Source of the DNA: Telopea speciosissima
Taxonomy: Eukaryota > Streptophyta > Magnoliopsida > Proteales > Proteaceae
Length of the DNA stretch: 64,000 nt
Direction of reading: 5' to 3'
Assembly (NCBI RefSeq): GCF_018873765.1
Contig: NC_057923.1
Location: 58,832,593-58,896,592, forward strand
The translations under genes were made by a program, and so were the position numbers. The notes beneath the pieces are model-generated. The model did no database searches. It saw nothing but the letters and a program-made list of their open reading frames with translations, and was not told where the DNA came from. Positions 22,076 through 33,035 of the stretch are shown here, in pieces; the stretch's first letter is position 1, and each line of letters starts with the position of its first letter.

Positions 22076-22678
22076 TTAATCAGAATGGCTTTCCTGGTCC
22101 TTCTTTTCTTTCTTTTCCTTCTTTTCCTTTTTTTCTTTCTTTTCCTCCTTATCCTTCTTTTCTTTCTTTTCCTCCTTATGATCCTTCTTTTCCTTCTTTT
22201 CTTTCTTTTCAGGCTTCTTCTCCTTCTTGGGCTTGTGATGCTCTTGAAGATCAATACTGTCATTCATGATTTCCATATGAACACCAGGATCGTTGGAGTT
22301 GTAACTCCCACCAAAAATAAGAGAATTATTGATGGATTGGAAATTGCTATTCACGTAGGTGCTCATCTCCTCCTCCTCCTCCTCCACCTCTCCCCATCGA
22401 AGGCTGTAAGGCTGATCAGACATCTCGCCCTTCCCAGTCCGCATCGTCGCTCCGGTGTTGCTTCCGGCAAGTGTGATCACTCGTGGTCCCCCGGCATTAT
22501 CATCATCAACCTCCTTCCCTTCAGCATTGGTTTGAGTCGACCCAGATTTGGTCATGTTATTAGTAGTGCGCTGAAGCTCTGAGACACGTTGAGTTAGAGC
22601 AGAAACCATGTCTCTCACTTCAAGATCCAATTGTTTCTGGATCTCTCCTTCGACTTGGATGGTTTCTGCAGTTCCCAT
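22076..22678 (-). CDS. Lys/Glu-rich plant protein of unknown function
   Basis: Single-exon frame of 200 residues starting at ATG 22678 (MGTAETIQVEGEIQKQL). The N-terminal ~40 residues are predicted helical (KQLDLEVRDMVSALTQRVSELQ). A middle part reads STYVNSNFQSINNSLIFGG and SNDPGVHMEI. The last ~70 residues are an almost pure K/E repeat (KKEKK, KKDKEEKKEKK) ending QESHSD. A TATATATT box lies at 22739-22746, about 65 bp upstream. The first 130 residues are not low-complexity and have normal codon structure, which argues for a real gene rather than a repeat artefact. The charged tail suggests a soluble, possibly nucleolar or nucleic-acid-associated protein, but that is a guess. I cannot name the family. 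Confidence 0.7.
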   Translation of the reverse strand: MGTAETIQVEGEIQKQLDLEVRDMVSALTQRVSELQRTTNNMTKSGSTQTNAEGKEVDDDNAGGPRVITLAGSNTGATMRTGKGEMSDQPYSLRWGEVEEEEEEMSTYVNSNFQSINNSLIFGGSYNSNDPGVHMEIMNDSIDLQEHHKPKKEKKPEKKEKKEKKDHKEEKKEKKDKEEKKEKKEKKEKKEKKDQESHSD

Positions 22679-22738
22679 GGCTTACTTACTAGTTCTTGGT
22701 GTCTAATGGCTTAGATTTAAGGACGAACCAGAGTTTCA

Positions 22739-22746
22739 ATATATAC
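22739..22746 (-). promoter_or_regulatory. TATA box of the Lys/Glu-rich protein gene
   Basis: TATATATT on the minus strand, 61-68 bp before the ATG. It leaves room for a leader of about 30 bp, a normal plant arrangement. Confidence 0.5.
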
Positions 22747-22799
22747 ATTTGTGATTGGTGTGAGTGATTCCCACGTCTCCTATTGATGCAGATACTTAG

Positions 22800-24830
22800 T
22801 CATACCTTTAGAGGAAGGGATCGCTTTGTCTCCCTTTAACAAAGATATCCTAAGCTTTTGTGCTCATTAAGTTCCTTTCAAGTGCTACCTATAAGCTTCC
22901 TATCCAAAAGGATTTTTTTAGAATAATTATCACCTCCAATTCCTCTAATATGGAGAGTGGACCTCACCTTGGACAGTGTTTTCGAGCAGGGGGTAGAGTG
23001 ATCATTTCTACCATCATGTGAAGAATTGGAGGGGATAACGATTCGGTTTTGCTATAGTATGAATGTTTTTTGGCACACAACTTCATTCTGTGTACCTCTC
23101 AAGCCTCAAGGGATACGTGAAAAACAAAAAATCCTAATCTCAAATGTGAGAAAGCATGTATTATGTCTCATAGAGTGATGGTCATTCTAATTGTTGGATA
23201 GAGAAGAAATGGTCTAGATTAACCATGTATCAAAATTTCAGATTCTAATTCAATCAAATACCCCCTTGTACCGACATGCATTTTGTGTATGTCAAAGCAT
23301 GTGTATAACTACGTACTTGGGTATTGTACACTTTCTCAATTATAAGAGAGAACGTGGTTTAAATTATATATATATTAAAAAAAAAAAAACTTGTAAAATA
23401 GATGGTTCAGATTTGTCTTGTGATTTTGGGAACATGGCCGGTCATATTTACTTGTTAACTTTGCTTTATTTAGACCAACCTAATACAATTTGACCCAGAT
23501 CGAGCCCACGGCCCATCCCACCCTAAACCCTGTTTGATGAACTCGTCTTTGGAGTTTGGATGGTGTATTATGTTGGGAGAAAGAACGCTGCCAGGCTGCA
23601 TAGTGTACATTAGCACATCCCTATGTATATCTCTCTCTCTTCTCCCATTGATGAAATGACATATCTGCCCTCTATTGTGGGAGGAAAGAGATAGACACAA
23701 GGAGACATTAGCATATACTACACAACCTGGTAGCTTTTTTCATCCTTTAATTAATTTGTGGTTGTTTATTAAGTTTATTGACGATTATTGTAGCATTTTG
23801 TATATATTGATAAATAATTATAAGGCAAAAGATCTACATACTATCTATGTGCGAATTTTTTTGTACACCCTTTCACAAAAAGGGAAGGTCTCATATGTAT
23901 TTTTTATTTGGGTAAGAATTTTCTATGGGGGAGCGTGGCCTCTGCACAAGCATGGGGCCAATGAGATCACACACAAAAGCTTCTTGGGGGCAGGTCTTGT
24001 ACCTTTCATAGAGGGCAGGGTAGTCATTTAGCCTTCCACTGTGTCTAGGTGTGGGCGGTACACTCCTCCAAGCCCTCCGCTACCATCACAGACCTAACAA
24101 AAAATTCCCTTTCAGGTTGCCACCAAAAATGTCGGACCGGAAGAAACTTCGAAACCGATACAATAACTCAAGACACACATAACAGAGGTTAATTTGCTTA
24201 ATTATATGATTGGAGAAATCGTTTAAAGAAGTAGGTTAGTTCTCACTTTATTTACACGAGATACCATGTATGTAGGATCCACTCCCCCTGGTATTCTTCT
24301 CTATGGGTAGTGTTGGAGGAGTGGGCCAAGCCCAATTAATTTGAGTTCTAGGAATTGAAAGCCCAGTCTGAACCAAACCCAGTCTCATTTTCAGTATTGC
24401 CAAGCCCAACCTATTTTAAATTATGGGAGGGGGATCGCTGTATACGAATGAATTGAAATCATATCCACTTGTTCTGCCATGTGGCAGCTTAGATGGAATT
24501 AAAACTTTATAATTAGGTGGAACCCAGGTTCTCCCCTTCTCACATGTCAAATTTCAGTCATTTCAGAAGCCAACCCATTAAAAATTTCAGGATTATGAAG
24601 AGATTCATAGAACTATGAGGGTACAAAAAACATGGGAGGGTATAGTATTATATGGAAGGATAAATGATTGGATTTGAGGCTGAAATTCGACACATGGTCA
24701 ATCCAGAACCACTACCTTAAAATTCAAAATAGTTGGATCCATCATCATTCCCGCATGTGGCATTTAAACTAGTTCTCATAATTGCAATTCATTTTTCAGC
24801 ATGCGCGCTGAGAATAAGGTCTTTCCGTAT
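22800..24830. other. Intergenic with MITE remnants
   Basis: No gene is recognised. About 23575-23740 is a foldback (GGGAGAAAGAACGCTGCCAGG against a right-end CCTGGTAGC; arms with CTATGTATATCTCTCTC and GAGATAGACACAAGG). 23930-24060 resembles family A interior. 38465-38580 contains the same TGTGTCTATCTTTCTC/GAGAAAGATAGACAC arms. 24300-24830 is featureless AT-rich sequence. Confidence 0.45.
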
Positions 24831-24839
24831 ATTAATTTT

Positions 24840-25038
24840 GGGAGAAAGAATATTACCTGGTCACGTGAGATGCACGATTATTGCACACCTAAACACAAGG
24901 CCGCGTGAAATGACTATCGTGCCCATATGGAAAGATAGAAATCCATGAGGGTGCAGCTGTCATTTTGCACAACCCTGTGTGACTGTGTCTGGGCACAGGG
25001 CCGTGCGCCAGACATGACCAGGTAGCGTTCTCTTTCCC
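24840..25038. mobile_element. Mutator-type MITE, family A
   Basis: It starts GGGAGAAAGAATATTACCTGG and ends CCAGGTAGCGTTCTCTTTCCC. The perfect 9-bp target duplication ATTAATTTT lies at 24831-24839 and 25039-25047. It is 199 bp long with a foldback interior (CTAAACACAAGG, GACTGTGTCTGGGC). No coding capacity. Confidence 0.9.
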
Positions 25039-25359
25039 ATTAATTTTAGACCATGAAGGATAATAGTAATAGGGCAGGGGCGTCGTGAGAATCCCGAGCA
25101 ATGAAAGGGTTGGAAGACGAATCTTCTAATAGAGATCCACATATTTACTAAGGAGAGAGAGTGTCACTGTGGGCAATAGACTTAGTGAGTCCTTATATGA
25201 GAGAACTTGCAGATTCCATTACTTCTCAGAATTATTGCTAATACATCACTTTGAGAAAGACTCGCCTTTCTTTATTCATATCAGATCAATACATACTCTC
25301 AGATCTGACCCCTTCAACATCCCTGAAGTTATTTTAGTACAGGCCTCTTGAATCCCTTT

Positions 25360-27079
25360 TTAAGAGAAGTTGATTTGGTATTTGGGTTGTTTATTTGGAG
25401 AGAATAACCCCCAATGCTTCTCTTCCTCTGGATTCTTATTGTTCTCATCAAACAGAGCAAACACATAAGTCTCTAAAGATCCAGGCTTCTTAGGAGTCCC
25501 ACTCTTCACATGTTGAATCAGATTGTTATTATAAATCCTTCCATTCTCTACTGTTGTTGCAGTACCTCCAGCAGTTGGCCAACCACTCTCTGATATAACA
25601 AGTCCAACACTTGAACCACCTGCCTTCTCCATAGCAGAGTAAAGAGCATCAACAATGGCATCAAAAAGGTTTTTATATCCAAGCTTACTGTATTGATCTT
25701 GCACCACAACTGATGAAGAAGTAAATAAGGCATAGGAAAGTTGAATTGAAGCAGTGTTGGCTTTGTAACTGAAGTAAGGATACACATTTGCTAGTAATGG
25801 AGACCCATTTTGAGCAAGGAAAGCAATAATTGGGTCTATATATGACCTTACATCACCTCTAAATGCTCCTTGGGATGGTGGGTATGAGGTGCCAAGGAGT
25901 CCAGTTTCAATGGATGTGGTCACTTGGATTTTCAGGCCAGCTGATGTAATTGCAGAGCGAATGTTTCTCATCGCCGGTAGAACGAAATTTACGTACTTAG
26001 AATTGCCATTCACCGGACTTACTTCATTACCGACGGCGATATACCGGAATCTGACATTAGATGAGTAAGCTACCACATTTGTTTGTACCCAATTATTTGC
26101 AGTGGAAGTGCTTGTTGCTATGCCTTGAAGGGCATCATTTGGGACACCCAAGATGAGTTCAATGTTGGAGCCTCTGAGAGCTTGAAGAGCTGCTTGGTTT
26201 GGATCATAGAGTCTCATTCTTAAGATGTTTCGGGATTTGTAGAGAGCCACCACTTGTTGTGGAGATGGTAAATTGTTTCCATTCATCCCATAACAAACAC
26301 CTGTTTGTGCCCCTGCATTAGATTGAGAGCTAGAAAGTTAATCTGATGTGATAAGAATTGAAACTTTGGTTGCCTTGATCTCAACCCAAAAATACTGAGC
26401 ATAAAGTTGCCACTATGCACTATATGTAGAAAACAAAAAAAAAATGAACCTATAAATCTATAATGCACACAAAAAGTTTTACGCCGGTTCAACAAGATTG
26501 TCTACGTCCACAATGAGATGAGATCTACTTCTCTATCAATGGAGAATAAGGTTAAAATTGGTCATCCCCGCACTTCTCTCAGATTGCTTACTTAGAAAGA
26601 ACAATCACTACAAATTTATAGTGAAACCTTATACAGATAATTTACCAAAATACCCTTTGGGCCTCGAGGCCTTCGACCTCTTAGTGGCCTTCCAGAACCA
26701 GCCCACTTAGACAAGTATCAATGGAGAAAGAACTATCGCTACAAATTTATAGTGAAACCCTATACAGATAATTTACCAAAATACCCTCTGGGCCTCGAGG
26801 CCTTCGACCTCTTAATGCCCTTTCAGAATCAGCCCACTTAGACAAGTATCAATGGAGAATAAGGTTAAAACTAGTCATACTCAGACCTCTCTCAGATTAC
26901 TTACGGATAAAGAACCATCGCCATAAATTTATAGTGAAAACCTATACAGATAATTTACCAAAATACCCTCTAGGCCTCGAGGCCATCGACCTCTTAATGG
27001 CCTTTCAGAATCAGCCCACTTAGACAAGTATTAGGAATAAAAGACAGTGTACCCCAACACTATACACTATGCCATATTC

Positions 27080-27110
<31 letters not shown>

Positions 27111-27202
27111 ATGTCTAAGCTGGACATTAGAAGCCCCAGAAGAAGAAGCATGGTAGCAGCAACAGAGGGGCAGTGGGTTTCTAGTGCAGAAAATGTAGTC
27201 AT
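25360..27202 (-). CDS. Glucan endo-1,3-beta-glucosidase (GH17), gene 1
   Basis: Two exons: 27106-27202 (ATG at 27202) and 25360-26312, with a 793-bp intron starting GTCTCT and ending ATGCAG. The product has 349 residues. Residues 1-33 are a signal peptide with the core [16 protein letters not shown], and the mature enzyme begins AQTGVCYG. The proton donor is Glu129 in YIAVGNEVS and the nucleophile Glu274 in VISESGWPT, both intact; other landmarks are [11 protein letters not shown] and FALFDENNK. It ends NFS with no C-terminal vacuolar extension, so it is probably secreted. The family hydrolyses beta-1,3-glucan (callose, fungal walls; PR-2). Genes 2 and 3 downstream are paralogues with the same exon 2 length (953 nt). 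Confidence 0.95.
26535..27033. repeat. Triplicated repeat inside the intron of glucanase gene 1
   Basis: Three tandem copies (about 26535-26716, 26717-26847, 26848-27033) share TTATAGTGAAA, ACAGATAATTTACCAAAATA, GGCCTCGAGGCC and CAGCCCACTTAGACAAGTAT. The middle copy lacks the first third. A related single copy at about 38830-39060 outside the cluster indicates a transposon-derived repeat. Confidence 0.75.
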
Positions 27203-27245
27203 GATGAAGGAAAACAAGAAGCTTAGATAGTTACTGATGTATTTT

Positions 27246-27631
27246 ATCACAAACATTTGAGCCTCTTATATAGGGAGAGATGGACCCCAGAGCTTATAAT
27301 CTTCCAAGACCCACATTATCAGAGTCAAGAACTATTGAAATTTGGTTCATGGAGACTTAGAATTTTCAGAAACTTGAATCGCAGCCGGCCACCATGTGAT
27401 TAAAAGGAATGAGTGGGATATTTAGTCCTGTTTCAGTTATCACAAACATTTGAGCCTCTTATATAGGGAGAGATGGACCCCAGAGCTTATAATCTTCCAA
27501 GACCCATATTATCAGAGTCAAGAACTATTGAAATTTGGTTCATGGAGACTTAGAATTTTCAGAAACTTGAATCGCAGCCGGCCACCATGTGATTAAAAGG
27601 AATGAGTGGGATATTTAGTCCTGTTTCAGTT
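27246..27631. repeat. 193-bp tandem duplication of the gene 1 promoter
   Basis: 27246-27438 is repeated at 27439-27631 with a single substitution seen (CCCACATT versus CCCATATT). Each unit contains the TATA box and the segment immediately upstream. The outer copy is therefore a second complete core promoter 193 bp further from the gene. Confidence 0.95.
27266..27272 (-). promoter_or_regulatory. TATA box of glucanase gene 1 (duplicated at 27459-27465)
   Basis: TATATAA on the minus strand, 64 bp before the ATG, in CCCTATATAAGAGGC. The same motif with TATATA extended is found before gene 2, and both precede AGAGGC. Confidence 0.8.
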
Positions 27632-27639
27632 GGAAAGTC

Positions 27640-28840
27640 TTGGGGGTCTTGGATTTCGTAGTGTAGACGTCTCTCCTCCTAATGCTTACATGATATTGAT
27701 TCTCTTTCAGTTCAGGGGAAGAGTTAGAAACAAATCATACCACCAAAGGGGGACTTATTTCCTCACTTCCCACTCTAAATTGGCCATCCTTGCCGGTCAA
27801 ACAAGTTAATTGTGGATAACCGTTTTTGGAAAAAGTTTTTCTTCACTGTAATGAATTGAATTCATAACTACCTTCTATTGTGCAAAGATTCAAAGTGCTT
27901 GTCACTTTTCCAAGAGTCCCATCTAAATATAAAAAGTGGTAAATGAAGAGATTCTCTCTTCACCATGGGGGAATGGAAAATTGGATCGTGATCATCTACG
28001 GTGCGTTGCCCATAGGGCCTGAGCGGCGCACAAACAGGGCGCAGCGCAATGACCGTCTTACCCCCGCTCAGGCAAGGCGCTTGGGCAGGGGTAAGGTGGT
28101 CATTGTGCTGCGCCCTGGTTGTGCGCCACTCAGGCCATTACGGGCAGCGCGCCGTAGAGGATCTGAATTGTGGAAAACTTTGGTGCAACTTTTTTTCTCT
28201 TTGGGATGAGAATATGGATCAACAATTGTAGCAGTTGGTTGGTTCAAAGAACACAAAGAGAGAACACTGTCTCCTCTTTTTTTCTCCACCTATAGTTGTG
28301 GCAATACTAAGTAGAAGAAAAGAAAATTCATGTACGAAAATTATTTACCCAAAGGCGGATCTACCAAATTTCTTATATCAACATTGTATATCCCTACAAC
28401 ACAAGCTTTCTATCATGATTTATATTAAATTTTTTACATTGTAGGAGTGCCCTCCGCATCTTGCTAATCTTATAGCGTGATTGTTTTGCCTATGTACATG
28501 ACTTGTTCGTTTCAATCTTCACCTACACGGCTACACATTCTCAGTGCATGTATCATTTTGTGTGCACTACTGTCTATGCATTGATCATTCCATAAATATC
28601 ACTATCTATGAACACTATTTGTGTGTCATTCTATGCTACACTAGTCCTTCAAATGAACAACTCCCGATCTTGGAAAGGATCCAACTTCGCATCAATCAAA
28701 TCTTGTACTCCCATCATATAATTATTCCACTTGCATGACTTCAACATTCATCGGCATTTGCTTCTTCAAAGCTTTTTAGTTTACTTGCATATAATGATAT
28801 GGTGGAACACTGGTCGACGGCTATCACTCCTTGGTATATA
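27640..28840. other. Intergenic with a GC-rich foldback (27996-28160)
   Basis: 27996-28160 forms a nearly perfect hairpin: CTACGGTGCGTTGCCC and CTGAGCGGCGCACAA on the left, TTGTGCGCCACTCAG and GCGCCGTAG on the right. It is much more GC-rich than its surroundings. It sits within sequence resembling family B MITE ends (GAGATTCTCTCTTCACCATG). No gene is seen in 28230-28840. Confidence 0.6.
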
Positions 28841-30170
28841 TTATTATTATTAATTGAGATTCAATTGATGATTCTTGAGGAACTACTCCTCTTATTCACA
28901 TCACCTAGACCAACTGTAGGAGCATCATCATCACCATCTACATCTCTGTTGTTTTGTCTTACATCTCCCATATCGTTATATGCAATGGGAGGAGAATTTG
29001 GAACAAGATCAATGAGGCCATCTATACAAACAATACGTTGAGGAGGTGTGATATGATTTTTCACAATCTGAACAATATAATAATTTCTCCAGATGAGTTA
29101 AACACAACGGTGTTTTTTCATCTGTCATCTCCTCCCCATCTCTCTTTGTATCTCTTTTGATCTTTTTGTACTAATGTTTCATATGCCCTTCATTTTTATA
29201 ATAGTAGCATATACCTCTTTCTTTGACTTTCTCCCCTAATTTTCTGTGGCAAGTGTTTCTTATTGAGAGTAGCCCAATGATTTTCTCCTTATCTCTTCAT
29301 TCATCAAACTTCTTGTTACTTGACTTACTATGAGCACTCCCATCTAGTGTAGAATTACTAAGAAACATCAGCAATGTCTCTCAACTATCAGGTAATGAGT
29401 TGAAAGTAGTAGGCCTAGTAACTTATTTGACAAACATCATCTTAATGAAGGTAAATTGATTCATAATACTTGGCGTTTTGTTCAAATGTTTTGCAATTGA
29501 GCTTCCTTCTCAATATTTTTGGTTCACAAACTTTCTAATCAAGAAAGCCTTATTTCTAACTGTGTTCATTTCGTACAATCCATCTAACTTCTTCTATAGT
29601 GAATATGCCAACATCTTTATGGATACGTGATTGATAAATCCAACGGTGTTTCGATTCAAATTCTTCCATTTAACATCAAACACTTTTTCTGGTTTCATCG
29701 TACACCTTCTATGATGCATACAGATTTTGGAGTATGACAAGTCTCCCATCTTCGCTTTCAAGATCATACAATTGCCTCGTTCGAACGCTAATCATTTGTA
29801 TTGTTGTGTTTCCCTCCATTGTTTACACACAAGTTTAAGAACCTCGTTTTGATAACACTTACTGGAAAAAACAAACTCTTTTTCACAAGAGTGCAAGTTA
29901 ATACACTATAAGCACAATAATATAGTATGTGCAAAAGATAATAACACTAAAACAAAGAATACACCAATATTTAATGTGAGAATTAACCAATATATATATA
30001 TATATAATGTGAGAAACCTTTGTCTAGGTGAAAGGGAAAAACCATGGGACCCATTCTAGGTAAAAACTTCTACTAGAGGCTAACAAGCATCAAGAATAAA
30101 AGCTCTTCCTAGATAATAAAACAAATCATCAAAGAAAGTAGATTACAAGAATACCATCCCCTCACCTTAA
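28840..30170 (-). pseudogene. Decayed Ty1/copia element: Gag, a pol scrap and LTR sequence
   Basis: On the minus strand, from about 29823 downward, interrupted frames read YDETRKS, DVKWKNLNRNTVGFINH, LDGLYEMNTVRNKAFL and KTPSIMNQF, the UBN2-type copia Gag. A degenerate knuckle CYYYKNEGHMK lies near 29185-29215 (second Cys lost). Many stops are present. 28861-29064 (RIVCIDGLIDLVPNSP, APTVGLGDVNKRSSSSR) resembles the linker between integrase and reverse transcriptase. 29850-30170 is probably the LTR, with GTTATCAAAACGAGG as a decayed primer site. Protease, integrase and reverse transcriptase are gone. Confidence 0.65.
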
Positions 30171-30177
30171 TACCCGC

Positions 30178-30600
30178 TTGACAAATGTAGAAAAAACCGT
30201 ACGTAGTGCTAAGAGAGCAACGCCCAGAAATGGCAATTTGCAGAAGAAATACGAAAGAGAAACAATACACAACACAGAAGATATACGTGGTTCACCCCCA
30301 AGATGGGAAGCTACGTCCATGGCTGAGCAACAAAATGAATTTCACTATATCTCTAGAAATGTTACAAACCCTCATATTTCACTCTCATACCTCTCATAGA
30401 GATAAGAACACTTTAATGAAAAGCCCTAACCCTAGAAAGTACAGAAATGCTCCTAGACCCAAAAAATGTCAAATCGAACAAGATTGGATCAAAACATAAC
30501 ATATCGATTCAAAAGTCTCGACGAGCCCAACATAACTCACCGCCTTTGGCAGAGATGTATCCGTATTCCTATATCTAGGTACAGCTTATAAGAGCCATGC
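30178..30600 (-). mobile_element. Copia-type LTR fragment
   Basis: Homologous in inverted orientation to 34640-35035. Shared blocks include GTAGAAGAAATACGAAA, ACGTGGTTCACCCCCAAGAT, GAAATGTTACAAA and GATCAAAACATAACATAT. The ACGTGGTTCACC motif and a TATA-like stretch in the other copy are typical of plant copia LTRs. Boundaries are approximate. Confidence 0.6.
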
Positions 30601-30636
30601 AACCAGACACCGTTCTTTTTCTTATATTCATTTTAA

Positions 30637-33030
30637 GGAAAATATCATCCCCCTCCCCTCTTTTTGGTAAACATCCCCCTCCCCTCTAAGGTTCCTTAAT
30701 ATCAGTTCGGTACCCAAGTTTTGAAATATGATAATTCCCTCTCCTACTTTAAAAAACGCCATTAAATGATGATGTGGCATATACAAAATTTGTAAACCCC
30801 AAAATGCCCTTAGTATAATTATATTCCAATTTACCCTCCCCTACTTTCCCAATTTTGCCCTCCCCTACTTCTTCTTCTTCCGCCACCACCACCATCATCA
30901 CCACTTCTTCTTCCATAGAGAGAAAAACTGAGTTATGCAGGCAGATCAGACGGTATTGAGCTTAAGACTTGGTGGTGGAGGCAACCGAGGAAGTAGATTC
31001 CTTGCCCCTCGCTTCGACTCTGATTTCAGCAATAATTCTGGTAGTGGCGGAGGACTTTGAGTTGGGTTTTTGAAGAAGATGTAAATGGTTTTAGACTCTA
31101 GAACCAAATTAAAAAAAACCCAAATGCGAATGTGCAGAAAACCTTGATCCGTCAAAGAACCAGAGATTGGTGAGCAGAATAGGCATAAGAGCAGGGATCT
31201 GATTGGTGTGGTAGATGTAAGGTTTCTGTAATATCTCTGGATTTACAGTAACATTGGGATCTGGGCAGGCATTAAACCAGTTTAATCGGATCTTGTCTTC
31301 TATTCATCATCTCTGATCTGGTCTGGTTATGGTACTGCGGGGCAAGATCATGTTTTTTCGATTCTTTCATCAATTAATCCTCTTTTCGTCCTTCCTTCCT
31401 TCTTGGATTCTCATCTTGAAATTATGGGCAGGTGGGGATTTAGTACTTTTCAGTCTTTGCTTTGCTTTTATCCTGATATTTTGTTTGGGAGATCTACCTA
31501 CTTCAATTCCAATCTTGCCTTTTCTTACAGATTGATTTAGAAATACAGAGAATTACCCAACCAAAAAAATTTAAAATAAAGGAAAGAAAGATTTAGAATA
31601 CTGCAGAGCCCTTTAACAAATTTAACAATTCAGTATTCAAAGACATAGCCATGTGAATCTGTGATTCTTCTTCGTCTTCCTCCCGGAACACCAGACGGAA
31701 CACCAGTGGTTCCTCCCAATGCATCTGTAACTCCGCGCCACCCAGCCCTGCAAACCCGCCCCAAAATCCCACCATCACCCCCTATTCCGCCTCCTAACCC
31801 CAAACCCTCCCTTCCCTGCCAACTGCTCCGCCATTCCTTTGTTCCCTGAACTCTGATATTTCTATCCCAAGCTCATTTTGCTTCAGTTCTTCTACTCTCT
31901 TTCTCTCTCTCCCCTTTTACCTCTCCATTTGTTCTCATTCTCACACTCTCTCTGGTGGGTCTTTCAGAAAATTAAAAATCTATTACAAGAAAAAAAAAAA
32001 AAAAAAAAGGGGTTTTTTTTATTCATCCATAATCCTCCGATAGCCTTGTTACTGTTTGTTTCCTTTGTTTTACACTGCTTGTACCGATTAGCTTTTTGTT
32101 TAGTTGCTTCCTGAACCTTATCCTTGCTGAAACAGAGACCCATGGCTTAGTACACCCGGAATTTACTATTTCAAGTGCGAAGAACGGATCTAATTTTTTG
32201 GAGGATTCGTGTACTGTGAATGCTGCAAAGAGAACCCAGATCAGATTTCAGAGCTGAAATTGATATTGAAGATGAAAAAGAAATGGGATGCGGGATACGC
32301 CATTGCACTCGAGAACTGGACCCTGACATCACAGCCAATCGTGGCGGCCGTCGGAGAGAAGAAAATAATAAATCAAAAAACAAAAAGAAGAATATTTTAG
32401 AAAGAAACCAATTTGGGATTCTGATATTGGGATCAAATTTCAGGCACTGAAGTTGATTTTAAAGGAGAGATTAGGAACTGGCACATGAGCACATCGGAGA
32501 CTTAGAACAGATGCAAAAAACAAAAAGGGAAAAATTAATGGAAAGTAATTTTTTTTGGTAACGTTTAATGGAAGTAATTGAAACTACAAGTGAGGGTTTT
32601 ATTTTAGAACAGGAGGAAAAAAGTAGGGGGAGAGAGCGAGAGAGAGATGAAAAATAGACAAAAGGATTGCAGACTTGCTGTACACAAACGCCACACTGCA
32701 CCAAACCTGTCAATAATGTACTATTTACTTCTAGGAAGAAGAAGTGGTGATGATGGTGGTGCCGGCCGAGGAAGAAGACGAAGAAGGAGAAGAAGCAAAA
32801 TTGGGAAAGTAGGGGAGGGCAAAATTGGAATAAAACTGAAATATAATTATACTAAGGGCATTTTGGGGTTTTACAAATTTTATACATATCACATCATCAC
32901 TTCACGATGTTTTTTAACAATTAGGGTACGGTTGATAGAATCTTTATAAAGTGGAGAAAGAATTGTCATATTTCAAAATTTAGGTATTTAATTGATATTA
33001 AGAAAACTTAGAGGGAAGGGGATGATATTT
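30637..33030. mobile_element. Pack-MULE-like element with ~280-bp inverted repeats
   Basis: 30637-30915 (GAAAATATCATCC at the end, CCCCAAAATGCCCTTAGTA inside, CACCATCATCACCACTTC at the inner edge) is mirrored at 32733-33030 (GAAGTGGTGATGATGGTG, TACTAAGGGCATTTTGGGG, GGATGATATTTTC). No transposase is present. The interior contains a recognisable host exon (30935-31060) and other gene-like sequence (31660-31850, 32190-32400) that I could not identify. Flanks are T-rich and no clean 9-bp target duplication could be fixed. Confidence 0.75.
30935..31060 (+). pseudogene. Captured first exon of an eIFiso4G-like gene
   Basis: The 41-codon frame begins MQADQTVLSLRLGGGGNRGS and continues RFLAPRFDSD to a Ser/Gly-rich end, then TGA. 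Plant eIFiso4G (scaffold of the eIFiso4F cap-binding complex) has this N-terminus: an SLRPGGG motif followed by an RGSR/LFAP-type stretch. Here the motif proline is Leu. The conserved region after the first exon (RERVRYTR...) is absent, so this is a fragment, not a gene. It lies just inside the left inverted repeat, the usual position of captured exons in Pack-MULEs. Confidence 0.6.
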
Positions 33031-33035
33031 TCTCT

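Noticed and set aside
22043-22582. 179-residue plus-strand frame, very Leu/Phe-rich
   Set aside because: It is the antisense shadow of the Lys/Glu-rich gene; the LFFLFLL run is just the reverse of the K/E codons.
26535-27033. Regular repeat spacing checked for a CRISPR array
   Set aside because: Long degenerate tandem units in a plant intron, with no short identical repeats or unique spacers.
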